A stretch of DNA of 64,000 nt, from contig NZ_BMND01000017.1 in assembly GCF_014646275.1 (NCBI RefSeq), positions 1 to 64,000 on the forward strand, given 5' to 3'. The position numbers and the translations under genes were made by a program. This DNA comes from Streptomyces kronopolitis (GTDB taxonomy: Bacteria > Actinomycetota > Actinomycetes > Streptomycetales > Streptomycetaceae). Shown here piece by piece: positions 9,524 to 17,441 of this stretch; the stretch's first letter is position 1; every line of letters begins with the position of its first letter. Below the pieces are notes generated by a model. The model was not told the DNA's origin. It was given only the letters and a program-made list of their open reading frames with translations, and searched no databases.

Positions 9524-11214
9524 CCGGGACCATCGACCCCCACGAGTACGCGTCGGTGCACGGCCCGCGGGCCGGCGACCGGGTCGTCCTCGGCGACTCG
9601 GGCCTGGTCGTCCGGGTCGAATCGGACGCCCAGAAGCCCGGCGACGAGTTCCTGGCCGGCTTCGGCAAGACCGCCCGCGACGGGCTGCACCTCAAGGCCG
9701 CCGCGGTCCGCGAGACCTGCGACGTGGTGATCAGCAATGTGCTGGTCATCGACGCGGTGCAGGGCATCCGCAAGGTGTCCGTCGGCATCCGCGAGGGCCG
9801 CATCCACGCGATCGGCCGGGCCGGTAACCCCGACACCCTCGACGGCGTCGATGTGGTCGTCGGCACCGGCACCTCGATCGTCTCCGGTGAGGGCATGATC
9901 GCCACCGCGGGCGCCGTCGACACCCATGTCCATCTGCTCTCGCCGCGCGTCATGGAGGCCTCGCTGGCCTCCGGCGTGACCACGATCATCGGCCAGGAAT
10001 TCGGCCCGGTGTGGGGCGTCGGGGTCAACTCGCCCTGGGCGCTGGGCCATGCCTTCCGCGCCTTCGACGCCTGGCCGGTCAACATCGGCTTCCTCGGCCG
10101 CGGCTCCTCCTCGGGCGAGGCCCCGCTGGTCGAGGCGCTCGCCGAGGGCGGTGCCTGCGGCTTCAAGGTGCACGAGGACATGGGGGCGCACACCCGGGCC
10201 CTGGACACCGCGCTGCGCGTCGCCGAGGACCACGACGTCCAGGTCGCGCTGCACAGCGACGGCCTCAACGAATGCCTCTCCGTCGAGGACACCCTGCGGG
10301 TGCTGGACGGCCGCACCATCCACGCCTTCCACATCGAGGGCTGCGGCGGCGGCCACGTCCCCAACGTCCTGAAGATGGCCGGCGTCCCGAACGTCATCGG
10401 CTCCTCGACCAACCCCACCCTGCCCTTCGGGCGGGACGCGGTCGCCGAGCACTACGGGATGATCGTCTCGGTCCACGACCTGAAAACCGACCTGCCGGGC
10501 GACGCCGCGATGGCCCGCGACCGGATCCGGGCCGGCACGATGGGCGCCGAGGACGTGCTGCACGACCTCGGGGCGATCGGCATCACCTCCTCCGACGCCC
10601 AGGGCATGGGCCGTGCGGGCGAGACCGTGCGCCGCACCTTCGCGATGGCCGGCAAGATGAAGGCCGAGCTGGGCCCCCTGGAAGGCGACGGCCCGCACGA
10701 CGACAACGCGCGGGTGCTGCGCTACATCGCCAAGCTGACCCTCAATCCCGCGATCGCGCACGGCCTTTCGCACGAGATCGGGTCGATCGAGGTCGGCAAG
10801 ATGGCTGACCTCGTGCTGTGGAAGCCGCAGTTCTTCGGCGCCAAGCCGCAGCTGGTGCTGAAGTCCGGGTTCCCCGCCTACGGGGTCACCGGCGACCCGA
10901 ACGCCGCCACCGACACCTGCGAACCCCTGGTGCTGGGGCCGCAGTTCGGGGCGCACGGGGCGACCCCCGCGGAGATCTCCGTGGCCTTCGTCGCCCGCGC
11001 CGCGGCCGAACAGGGCGGGGATGCCATGCCCACCCGCCGCCGCCGGGTCGCCGTCCGCGGCACCCGCGGCATCGGCCCCGCCGACCTCGTCCACAACTCC
11101 CGGATCGGCCAGGTGCAGGTCGACGGGCGCAGCGGCCTGGTCACCCTCGACGGCGACCCGATGCGCTCGGAGCCGGCCGACACCGTCTCGCTGTCCCGCC
11201 TCTACTTCCTGTGA
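9520..11214 (+). CDS. ureC: urease alpha subunit (UreC), divergent active-site flap
   Basis: This 564-residue amidohydrolase is homologous to the nickel-binding catalytic urease subunit. Metal ligands are all present: H136 and H138 (DTHVH), the carbamylated lysine K216 with H218 (GFKVHED), H245, H271 and D359 (SSDAQ). The catalytic flap differs: the usual Cys-His-His is V318-H319-D320, so the flap cysteine is missing although the catalytic histidine remains, as does the substrate arginine R335. The Thr/Cys-rich segment after the GGG loop is also replaced (GQEFGPVWGVGVNSPW). It may be a true but divergent urease or act on a related ureido compound. It is translationally coupled to the fused small subunit. 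Confidence 0.85.
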   Translation: MTGTIDPHEYASVHGPRAGDRVVLGDSGLVVRVESDAQKPGDEFLAGFGKTARDGLHLKAAAVRETCDVVISNVLVIDAVQGIRKVSVGIREGRIHAIGRAGNPDTLDGVDVVVGTGTSIVSGEGMIATAGAVDTHVHLLSPRVMEASLASGVTTIIGQEFGPVWGVGVNSPWALGHAFRAFDAWPVNIGFLGRGSSSGEAPLVEALAEGGACGFKVHEDMGAHTRALDTALRVAEDHDVQVALHSDGLNECLSVEDTLRVLDGRTIHAFHIEGCGGGHVPNVLKMAGVPNVIGSSTNPTLPFGRDAVAEHYGMIVSVHDLKTDLPGDAAMARDRIRAGTMGAEDVLHDLGAIGITSSDAQGMGRAGETVRRTFAMAGKMKAELGPLEGDGPHDDNARVLRYIAKLTLNPAIAHGLSHEIGSIEVGKMADLVLWKPQFFGAKPQLVLKSGFPAYGVTGDPNAATDTCEPLVLGPQFGAHGATPAEISVAFVARAAAEQGGDAMPTRRRRVAVRGTRGIGPADLVHNSRIGQVQVDGRSGLVTLDGDPMRSEPADTVSLSRLYFL

Positions 11215-11284
11215 ACCCCCTGCCGTCCGCCTGCTCCTGTGCACCGCCCGCCTGTCACACCGTTACAGACCCCGAGGACCCCGT

Positions 11285-12325
11285 ATGAACACCCCCGCCG
11301 CCGACGGCTTCCGGATGCCCCCCGAGTGGGCCCCGCACGCGCGCACCTGGATGGCCTGGCCAGGGCCCAACCTCACCTTCGGCGAGGAGGGCGGTCAGGA
11401 GCTGGACCGGGCCCGGCGGGCCTGGGCCGAGGTCGCCCGCGCGGTGCGCCGCTTCGAGCCGGTCACCGTCGTCGCCGGACCGGGGCAGTCCGAAGGCGCC
11501 CGGGCATTCCTCGGCGCGGACATCGAACTCGTCGAACGCCCCCTCGACGACGCCTGGATGCGCGACATAGGCCCCACCTTCCTCACCGACGGCACGGGCC
11601 GGCTCGCCGCCACCGACTGGGTGTTCAACGGCTGGGGCGCCCAGGAATGGGCCCGCTGGGACCACGACCAGGAGATCGGCGCGCGGGTCGCCGAGCTGGC
11701 CGGCGCCCGCCGCTACGCCGCCCCGCTGGTCAACGAGGGCGGCGGCCTGCACGTCGACGGCGCGGGGACCGTGCTGCTCACCGAGACCGTCCAGCTCGAC
11801 CCGGGCCGCAACCCGGGCCGGACGAAGGCGGAGGTCGAGGCCGAGGTCCACGCGTACCTGGGCACCACCGAGGCGATCTGGCTGCCGCGCGGACTGGCCG
11901 CCGACTACGGGCAGTTCGGCACCCGCGGGCATGTCGACCTCGTCGCCGCCTTCGCCCGCCCCGGCACCGTCCTCGTCCACTCCCAGCCTGACCCCGCCCA
12001 CCCCGACCACGCGATCTGCGCCGAGACAGCCGAGCTGCTGCGCGCCTCGACCGACGCCCGGGGGCGGCGCCTGGAGGTCGTCGAGGTGCCGGCGCCGACC
12101 GTGGTCGAGAAGGACGGCGAACCGGTCGACTACTCCTACCTCAACCACTACCTCTGCAACGACGGCGTGGTGCTGTGCGGCTTCGACGACCCCCGCGACG
12201 AGGAGGCGGCCGCGCTCTTCGGCCGGCTCTTCCCCGGCCGGACGGTGACCCTGGTGGACGCCCGTACGATCTTCGCAGCGGGTGGCGGCATCCACTGCAT
12301 CACCCAGCAGCAGCCGAGGGCCTGA
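11285..12325 (+). CDS. aguA: agmatine deiminase family protein
   Basis: This 346-residue peptidyl-arginine-deiminase-fold enzyme is predicted to hydrolyse agmatine to N-carbamoylputrescine and ammonia. It has the usual catalytic landmarks: DDAWMRDIGPTF near residue 88, NEGGGLHVDG near residue 150, GTRGHVDLVAAF with a catalytic His near residue 216, and the nucleophile cysteine in GGGIHCITQQQP near the C-terminus. Start is the ATG at 11285, 70 bp after ureC. Location within the urease/permease cluster suggests a shared role in nitrogen release from guanidino/ureido compounds. The precise substrate is an inference from family. Confidence 0.88.
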   Translation: MNTPAADGFRMPPEWAPHARTWMAWPGPNLTFGEEGGQELDRARRAWAEVARAVRRFEPVTVVAGPGQSEGARAFLGADIELVERPLDDAWMRDIGPTFLTDGTGRLAATDWVFNGWGAQEWARWDHDQEIGARVAELAGARRYAAPLVNEGGGLHVDGAGTVLLTETVQLDPGRNPGRTKAEVEAEVHAYLGTTEAIWLPRGLAADYGQFGTRGHVDLVAAFARPGTVLVHSQPDPAHPDHAICAETAELLRASTDARGRRLEVVEVPAPTVVEKDGEPVDYSYLNHYLCNDGVVLCGFDDPRDEEAAALFGRLFPGRTVTLVDARTIFAAGGGIHCITQQQPRA

Positions 12326-12360
12326 GCCGCAGGCCCGCCCAGCCGACCCGGAGGTTCCCC

Positions 12361-12978
12361 GTGCCCCCTCCCGCGCGCCGTCCCCGGCGCCGGCTCCAGC
12401 AGCCCCGCGAACAGGTCCTGGCCGCGGCGATGGCGACCATCGCGGCGGAGGGCCTGGACCGGCTGACCATGGCCGGACTGGGCCGCGAGGTGGGGATGAG
12501 CAGCGGCCACATCCTCTACTACTTCGGCACCAAGGACGAGCTGCTGGTGCAGACCCTCCAGTGGAGCGAGGAGCAGCTCGGCGCCGAGCGCCGGGCCGCC
12601 CTCTCCCGCCGCGTCCCGGCCCGCGAGCGCCTCGACGCGCTGGTCGCCCTCTACCTCCCCGAAGGCCACCGCGACCCGCGCTGGACGCTGTGGCTGGAGG
12701 TGTGGAACCGCTCCCAGAACGCCGACGACGAGACCCGCGAGCGCCAGCTCGACCTGGAGCTGGCCTGGCACCGCGACCTGGTGGCGCTGCTCGTCGAGGG
12801 CGTCTCGAAGGGGGAGTTCCGGCCCGTCGACGCCGAGCGCTTCGCCACCCGCACCCGCGCCCTCCTCGACGGCTTCGGCACCCATCTTGTCGTCGGCCTC
12901 CCGGGCACGGACCGGGACCAGGTGCTCGACCACCTGCGGGAGTTCTTCGACGAGTCGCTCTCGGCCGACCGGGACTGA
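12361..12978 (+). CDS. TetR-family transcriptional regulator
   Basis: This 205-residue regulator has an N-terminal helix-turn-helix (REQVLAAAMATIAAEGLDRL through MAGLGREVGMSSGHILYYFG, residues about 15-60) and a helical ligand-binding C-terminal region. The GTG at 12361 follows GGAGG with good spacing. It is the last gene of the permease/urease/agmatine deiminase cluster. The two 17-bp palindromes in the permease-ureA promoter are its probable operators. The ligand is unknown; BetI-like regulators of this shape often sense amines, which would fit agmatine, but that is speculation. Confidence 0.85.
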   Translation: MPPPARRPRRRLQQPREQVLAAAMATIAAEGLDRLTMAGLGREVGMSSGHILYYFGTKDELLVQTLQWSEEQLGAERRAALSRRVPARERLDALVALYLPEGHRDPRWTLWLEVWNRSQNADDETRERQLDLELAWHRDLVALLVEGVSKGEFRPVDAERFATRTRALLDGFGTHLVVGLPGTDRDQVLDHLREFFDESLSADRD

Positions 12979-13155
12979 CGGGCCGCCGCGGGCAGCCCCG
13001 ACGGCGACCCTGTGCGGTGCGGCCGCCCGCGCGCCGTGCGGTCCCGGACCGGCCCCTCCGCGGCCCCCGCCGTGACCGCAAGGCACGCAAGTACGCGCGA
13101 TCGTTGCGCCCGCCACCCTTGCCGACGGCCATCCGGTCCGCGACCTTTAGCGGCT

Positions 13156-14484
13156 ATGGGACGAGAGCAATGGAAAAAGATCTGGGTGGGCTCGGCCGGC
13201 AACATGGTCGAGTGGTTCGACTGGTTCGTCTACGCCAGCTTCGCGGTCTACTTCGCCGACTCGTTCTTCCCGAAGGGGAATGACACGGCGAACCTCATGA
13301 ACACCATGGGGATCTTCGCCGTCGGCTTCTTCATGCGTCCGGTGGGCGGCTGGGTGCTCGGCCGGGTCGGCGACCGCAAGGGCCGCAAGGCCGCACTGAC
13401 CCTGACCGTCACGCTGATGTCCGCCTCGGCGATCCTGATCGCCGTGGCCCCCACCTACGGCGTCGCGGGCTACGGCGGCGTGGCCGTCCTGCTCCTGGCC
13501 CGGATGCTGCAGGGGCTCTCGGTCGGCGGCGAGTACGCGGCCAGTGCCACCTACCTCACCGAGGCCTCCGCGCCCGGGCAGCGCGGCTTCGCCTCCAGCT
13601 TCCAGTACGTGTCGATGACCGCGGGGCAGCTGCTCGGCCTCGGCCTGCAGATCGTGCTCCAGCGGACCCTGTCCGAGGACGCGCTGCACAGCTGGGCCTG
13701 GCGGATCCCGTTCATCATCGGTGCGCTGGGCGCCGCGATCGTCTTCTACCTGCGGCGCAACATGCTGGAGACCGAGGTGTACGCGGCGGACGAGGACGCC
13801 CAAGCCGACCCGGCGCGCGGCACCCTCAAGGCGCTGCTGGCCCACAAGCGCGAGGCGTTCCTGGTCATCGCGCTCACCATGGGCGGCACGGTCGCCTACT
13901 ACACGTACACCACGTACCTCACCAAGTACCTCTCGGGCAGCGCCGGCCTGGACAAGCCGACCGCCTCGCTGGTCAGCTTCTGCGCGCTGTTCCTCTTCAT
14001 GTGCCTGCAGCCGCTGGCCGGCAAGCTCTCCGACCGGATCGGCCGCCGTCCGCTGCTGATCACCTTCGCGGTCGGCTCGACGTTCCTGACCGTGCCGATC
14101 ATGACGCTGCTCCGGCACGCCGGCAGCTTCTGGCCGGCCCTGGGGCTCTCGCTGCTCGCGCTGGTCGTGGTCACCGGCTACACCTCGATCAACGCCTGTG
14201 TGAAGGCCGAGCTGTTCCCGACCGGCATCCGCGCCCTGGGCGTGGCCCTGCCCTACGCCATCGCCAACGCCCTGTTCGGCGGCACCGCGGAGTACGTCGC
14301 CCTGTGGTTCAAGGACGGCGGCCACGAGTCCGGCTACTACTGGTACGTCGCCGGCTGCGCGGCCGTCTCGCTGGTCGTCTACCTGACCATGCGCGAGACC
14401 CGCAGCATCGATCTGCACCGGGTCGGGGACGGCGGGAGCGCGGCCGCCGGGAAGGCGCCGCAGCCGGCGGCGGTCGCCGACTGA
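13156..14484 (+). CDS. MHS-family MFS transporter
   Basis: This 442-residue, twelve-helix major facilitator protein belongs to the metabolite:proton symporter family, which moves small carboxylates or related solutes (KgtP alpha-ketoglutarate, ShiA shikimate, ProP betaine). Diagnostic segments are the start WKKIWVGSAGNMVEWFDWFV, MRPVGGWVLGRVGDRKGRK between helices 2 and 3, and LQGLSVGGEYAASATYLTE near residue 120. KgtP-like features make a dicarboxylate the first guess, but the substrate is not determined by sequence. The ATG at 13156 matches family N-termini. A hairpin begins immediately after the stop codon. Confidence 0.88.
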   Translation: MGREQWKKIWVGSAGNMVEWFDWFVYASFAVYFADSFFPKGNDTANLMNTMGIFAVGFFMRPVGGWVLGRVGDRKGRKAALTLTVTLMSASAILIAVAPTYGVAGYGGVAVLLLARMLQGLSVGGEYAASATYLTEASAPGQRGFASSFQYVSMTAGQLLGLGLQIVLQRTLSEDALHSWAWRIPFIIGALGAAIVFYLRRNMLETEVYAADEDAQADPARGTLKALLAHKREAFLVIALTMGGTVAYYTYTTYLTKYLSGSAGLDKPTASLVSFCALFLFMCLQPLAGKLSDRIGRRPLLITFAVGSTFLTVPIMTLLRHAGSFWPALGLSLLALVVVTGYTSINACVKAELFPTGIRALGVALPYAIANALFGGTAEYVALWFKDGGHESGYYWYVAGCAAVSLVVYLTMRETRSIDLHRVGDGGSAAAGKAPQPAAVAD

Positions 14485-14503
14485 GCGGGCGGCGACCGCC
14501 CGC
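14485..14503 (+). terminator. hairpin abutting the MHS transporter stop
   Basis: GCGGGCGG / CCGCCCGC arms with a CGA loop start at the base after the TGA stop. Confidence 0.6.
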
Positions 14504-14582
14504 ACGGCCGGTCGCGTGGACGGTGCGCCCGCATGGTGAGACCGCCGTCCACGCCGACCGGGCTTGTGGCAGACTGCGGATC

Positions 14583-14633
14583 GTGCTCTCGTTCGCCATG
14601 ATTATTGGCAGCAGGCGCGCCGGTCCGCAGTGA
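14583..14633 (+). CDS. putative cimA leader peptide
   Basis: A 16-codon frame from GTG 14583 (or 11 codons from ATG 14598) encodes MLSFAMIIGSRRAGPQ. It has two consecutive ATT Ile codons, which are very rare in DNA of this composition and therefore notable. The stop codon overlaps the right arm of the enclosing inverted repeat. No strong ribosome site is evident. The role as an isoleucine-sensing leader of citramalate synthase is inferred from position and codon content. Confidence 0.45.
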   Translation: MLSFAMIIGSRRAGPQ

Positions 14634-14690
14634 CCGCCCCGTACGAACCGAGTACGGCGCGGCCACCGTCGTCCCAGACCCGCGCGCAGA

Positions 14691-14716
14691 CCTCTCGCAC
14701 CCGCGAGGGGTTTTTT
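14691..14716 (+). terminator. intrinsic terminator in cimA leader
   Basis: CCTCTCGC / GCGAGGGG arms (one G-T pair) with an ACCC loop are followed immediately by TTTTTT. A T-run terminator upstream of a gene, rather than after one, points to attenuation. Confidence 0.8.
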
Positions 14717-14823
14717 CGTTTCCGGCCCACCCGTCACCGGAGGCGGAGCGCGAGGGAGCATGGAGGGACGGTGGAACCGGTTATTCCGGTAGACCGAGAG
14801 ATCCCGACAGGAGCCAGACCAGC

Positions 14824-16461
14824 ATGACGGACGCAGCCTCCCACCCGTCTCCCGCCACCACCCCGGCCCACGCGGTGTCCGACGACTTCCACGTCTTCGA
14901 CACCACGCTGCGCGACGGCGCGCAGCGCGAGGGCATCAACCTCACCGTCGCCGACAAGCTGACCATCGCCCGGCACCTCGACGACTTCGGCGTGGGCTTC
15001 ATCGAGGGCGGCTGGCCCGGCGCCAACCCCCGGGACACCGAGTTCTTCCAGCGCGCCCGCGCGGAGATCGACTTCCGGCACGCCCGGCTGGTCGCGTTCG
15101 GCGCCACCCGCAAGGCCGGGGTGCGCGTCGAGGACGACGCACAGGTGGCCGCGCTCCTGGAGTCCGGCGCCCCGGTGATCACCCTGGTCGCCAAGTCGCA
15201 TGTCGGGCACGTGGAACTGGCCCTGCGCACCACCCCCGAGGAGAATCTCGCGATGGTCCGGGACACCGTCGCCTACCTGCGCGCCCAGGGCCGCCGGGTC
15301 TTCCTCGACTGCGAGCACTTCTTCGACGGCTACGCGCTGGACGCGGTCTACGCCAAGCAGGTCGTGCGGACCGCGAGCGAGGCCGGCGCCGATGTCGTGG
15401 TGCTCTGCGACACCAATGGCGGGATGCTTCCGGCGCAGGTCACCGCGGTGGTGCGGACCGTCCTCGCGGACACCGGCGCCCGGCTGGGCATCCACGCCCA
15501 GGACGACACCGGCTGCGCGGTCGCCAACACGCTGGCCGCCGTGGACGCCGGCGCCACCCATGTGCAGTGCACCGCGAACGGCTACGGCGAGCGGGTCGGC
15601 AACTCCAACCTGTTCCCGGTCGCCGCCGCCCTGGAGCTCAAGTACGGGCGCCGGGTGCTGCCCGAGGGCAAGCTCGCCGAGACCACCCGGATCTCGCACG
15701 CCATCGCCGAGGTCGTCAACCTCACCCCCTCCACCCACCAGCCCTACGTCGGCGTCTCGGCCTTCGCCCACAAGGCCGGGCTGCACGCCTCCGCCATCAA
15801 GGTCGACCCGGACCTCTACCAGCACATCGATCCGGCGCTGGTCGGCAACACCATGCGGATGCTGGTCTCCGACATGGCCGGCCGCGCCTCCATCGAACTC
15901 AAGGGCAAGGAGCTGGGCTTCGACCTCAGCGGCGACCGCGCGCTGGTCGGCCGGCTCGTCGAGCGGGTCAAGGAGCGCGAGCTGGCGGGCTACACCTACG
16001 AGGCCGCCGACGCGTCCTTCGAGCTGCTGCTGCGCGAGGAGGTCCGGGGCACGCCGGTGCGCTACTTCACCGTCGAGTCCTGGCGGGCGATCGTCGAGGA
16101 CCGCCCCGACGGGACGCACGCCAACGAGGCGACCGTGAAGCTGTGGGCCAAGGGCGAGCGGATCGTCGCCACCGCCGAGGGCAACGGCCCGGTCAACGCC
16201 CTGGACCGGGCGCTGCGGTCGGGCCTGGAGCGGATCTATCCGGAGCTGGCGCGCATGGAGCTGGTGGACTACAAGGTCCGCATCCTGGAAGGCGCCCTGG
16301 GCACCGGCTCGATCACCCGCGTCCTGGTCTCCACCGGCGACGGCAAGGCCGAGTGGTCCACCGTCGGCGTCGCGGAGAACGTCATCGCCGCGTCCTGGCA
16401 GGCACTGGACGACGCCTACGCCTACGGGCTGCTGCGGGCCGGGGTCGAGCCGCAGGACTGA
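14824..16461 (+). CDS. cimA: (R)-citramalate synthase
   Basis: This 545-residue HMG-CoA lyase-like enzyme condenses acetyl-CoA and pyruvate to citramalate, a threonine-independent entry to isoleucine. Visible are the N-terminal FDTTLRDGAQREGINLTVAD motif with the metal/substrate Arg-Asp pair, the metal-binding HxH-type region and CTANGYGERVGNSNL near residue 250, and a C-terminal LeuA-type regulatory domain (residues about 400-530, EATVKLWAKGERIVATAEGNG). Length matches CimA rather than 2-isopropylmalate synthase LeuA. The ATG at 14824 follows AGGAG. The leader with tandem Ile codons supports a role in isoleucine synthesis. Confidence 0.9.
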   Translation: MTDAASHPSPATTPAHAVSDDFHVFDTTLRDGAQREGINLTVADKLTIARHLDDFGVGFIEGGWPGANPRDTEFFQRARAEIDFRHARLVAFGATRKAGVRVEDDAQVAALLESGAPVITLVAKSHVGHVELALRTTPEENLAMVRDTVAYLRAQGRRVFLDCEHFFDGYALDAVYAKQVVRTASEAGADVVVLCDTNGGMLPAQVTAVVRTVLADTGARLGIHAQDDTGCAVANTLAAVDAGATHVQCTANGYGERVGNSNLFPVAAALELKYGRRVLPEGKLAETTRISHAIAEVVNLTPSTHQPYVGVSAFAHKAGLHASAIKVDPDLYQHIDPALVGNTMRMLVSDMAGRASIELKGKELGFDLSGDRALVGRLVERVKERELAGYTYEAADASFELLLREEVRGTPVRYFTVESWRAIVEDRPDGTHANEATVKLWAKGERIVATAEGNGPVNALDRALRSGLERIYPELARMELVDYKVRILEGALGTGSITRVLVSTGDGKAEWSTVGVAENVIAASWQALDDAYAYGLLRAGVEPQD

Positions 16462-16478
16462 GCGCCGCCGGGCACGGC

Positions 16479-16532
16479 ATGACCGCGGCCCCGCACGGAC
16501 CTCCGAGGAGGCCGGTGCGGGGCCGCGGTCAT
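16479..16532. terminator. bidirectional terminator between cimA and yceI
   Basis: Long arms ATGACCGCGGCCCCGCAC / GTGCGGGGCCGCGGTCAT lie between the convergent genes. Confidence 0.8.
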
Positions 16533-16550
16533 GGGGGGGAGGGGGCCGGG

Positions 16551-17189
16551 TCAGGACTGCGGGGCGGCCTTGACGGCGGAGATGTCGAAGACGAGCTTGA
16601 CCTTGTCGCTGACCATCACGCCGCCGGTCTCCAGCGCCGCGTTCCAGGTCAGGCCCCAGTCGGAGCGCAGGATCTCGGCGCCGCCCTCGAAGCCGACCCG
16701 CTCGGCGCCGTAGACGTCGGTGGCCGAGCCGTGGAACTCCAGGTCGATGGTGAGCGGCTTGGTGACGTCCCGCAGGGTGAGGTCACCGGTGATGCGGTAG
16801 CGGTCGCCGGCCACGCGCTCGGCGGCGGTGGAGCGGAAGGTCATCAGCGGGAAGGACTCGGCGTCGAAGAAGTCGGCGCTGCGCAGATGGCCGTCGCGGT
16901 CCGCGATCCCGGTGTCCACGCTGGCGATCTTGACGTCGAGGGAGGCGGTGGAGCGGGACGGGTCGGTGCCGTCGAGCCGCAGCGCGCCCTCGAAGTCGCC
17001 GAACGCGCCGTGGACGTTGGTGACCATGGCGTGCCGCACGGTGAAGCCGATGCTGCTGTGCGCCGGGTCGATGGTGTAGTCGCCGGTCAGCGCGGCGAGA
17101 CCGGGGTCCGCGTCGAGGACGGCGGCGGGGGCGGTGGTGGCTGCGGCGCCGGGGGTGTCGGCGGTGCGCTTGCGGTGGAACAGAGCCAT
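16551..17189 (-). CDS. YceI-family protein
   Basis: This 212-residue protein carries a YceI-like lipocalin-type domain over residues about 35-205, with the start GDYTIDPAHSSIGFTVRHAMV, then GTDPSRSTASLDVKIASVDTG and DLTLRDVTKPLTID. YceI domains bind long isoprenoid-like molecules. The N-terminal 35 residues are Ala/Thr-rich without a clear signal peptide, unlike periplasmic E. coli YceI, so it may be cytoplasmic. GAGGAGG precedes the ATG. A sigma-70-like promoter with a palindrome lies just upstream, implying control by a repressor not encoded nearby. Confidence 0.88.
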   Translation of the reverse strand: MALFHRKRTADTPGAAATTAPAAVLDADPGLAALTGDYTIDPAHSSIGFTVRHAMVTNVHGAFGDFEGALRLDGTDPSRSTASLDVKIASVDTGIADRDGHLRSADFFDAESFPLMTFRSTAAERVAGDRYRITGDLTLRDVTKPLTIDLEFHGSATDVYGAERVGFEGGAEILRSDWGLTWNAALETGGVMVSDKVKLVFDISAVKAAPQS

Positions 17190-17232
17190 GGCTCCTCCTC
17201 GAAGACGGGGGTCCCGGCACGGGACCGAGATT

Positions 17233-17282
17233 GTTTAAGCTTCAACGAGATCCAGGGTAACGCTATCTGGTTCAACGTTCAA
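17233..17282 (-). promoter_or_regulatory. yceI promoter with operator-like palindrome
   Basis: On the minus strand TTGAAC (17277-17282) and TACCCT (17254-17259) are separated by 17 bp, a good -35/-10 pair. Downstream, GTTGAAGCTTAAAC (17233-17246) is a near-palindrome placed where a repressor would block initiation. The -35 overlaps a tandem repeat of the 7-mer GTTGAAC. The MarR-like spacing is suggestive only. Confidence 0.55.
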
Positions 17283-17441
17283 CATTTACGTGCGGGCTGG
17301 CCCCGGCCGGTCTCCGCCGGACGGGTGGCCCACGGCGCCCCGGCGCGGCCATTGCCGCCTCGCCCAGCCCCGTGCTAGACCATCGGAAACTCCCAAGTGC
17401 GCAGCGCCACCGCCCCGTTGACGCCATGGAGAGGACCGACC

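Larger units (their letters stand above)
14573..14716 (+). promoter_or_regulatory. candidate attenuator leader upstream of cimA
   Basis: This 339-bp upstream gap of cimA holds an ordered set of RNA elements: an 8-bp inverted repeat (ACTGCGGA 14573-14580 / TCCGCAGT 14624-14631) enclosing a short open frame with tandem rare Ile codons, a hairpin CCGTAC/GTACGG (14639-14657), and an intrinsic terminator with six Ts (14691-14716), 108 bp before the cimA start. The order matches transcription attenuation in which ribosome stalling at Ile codons would favour read-through. The stalling and antitermination steps are inferred; no antiterminator fold was worked out. Confidence 0.6.
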
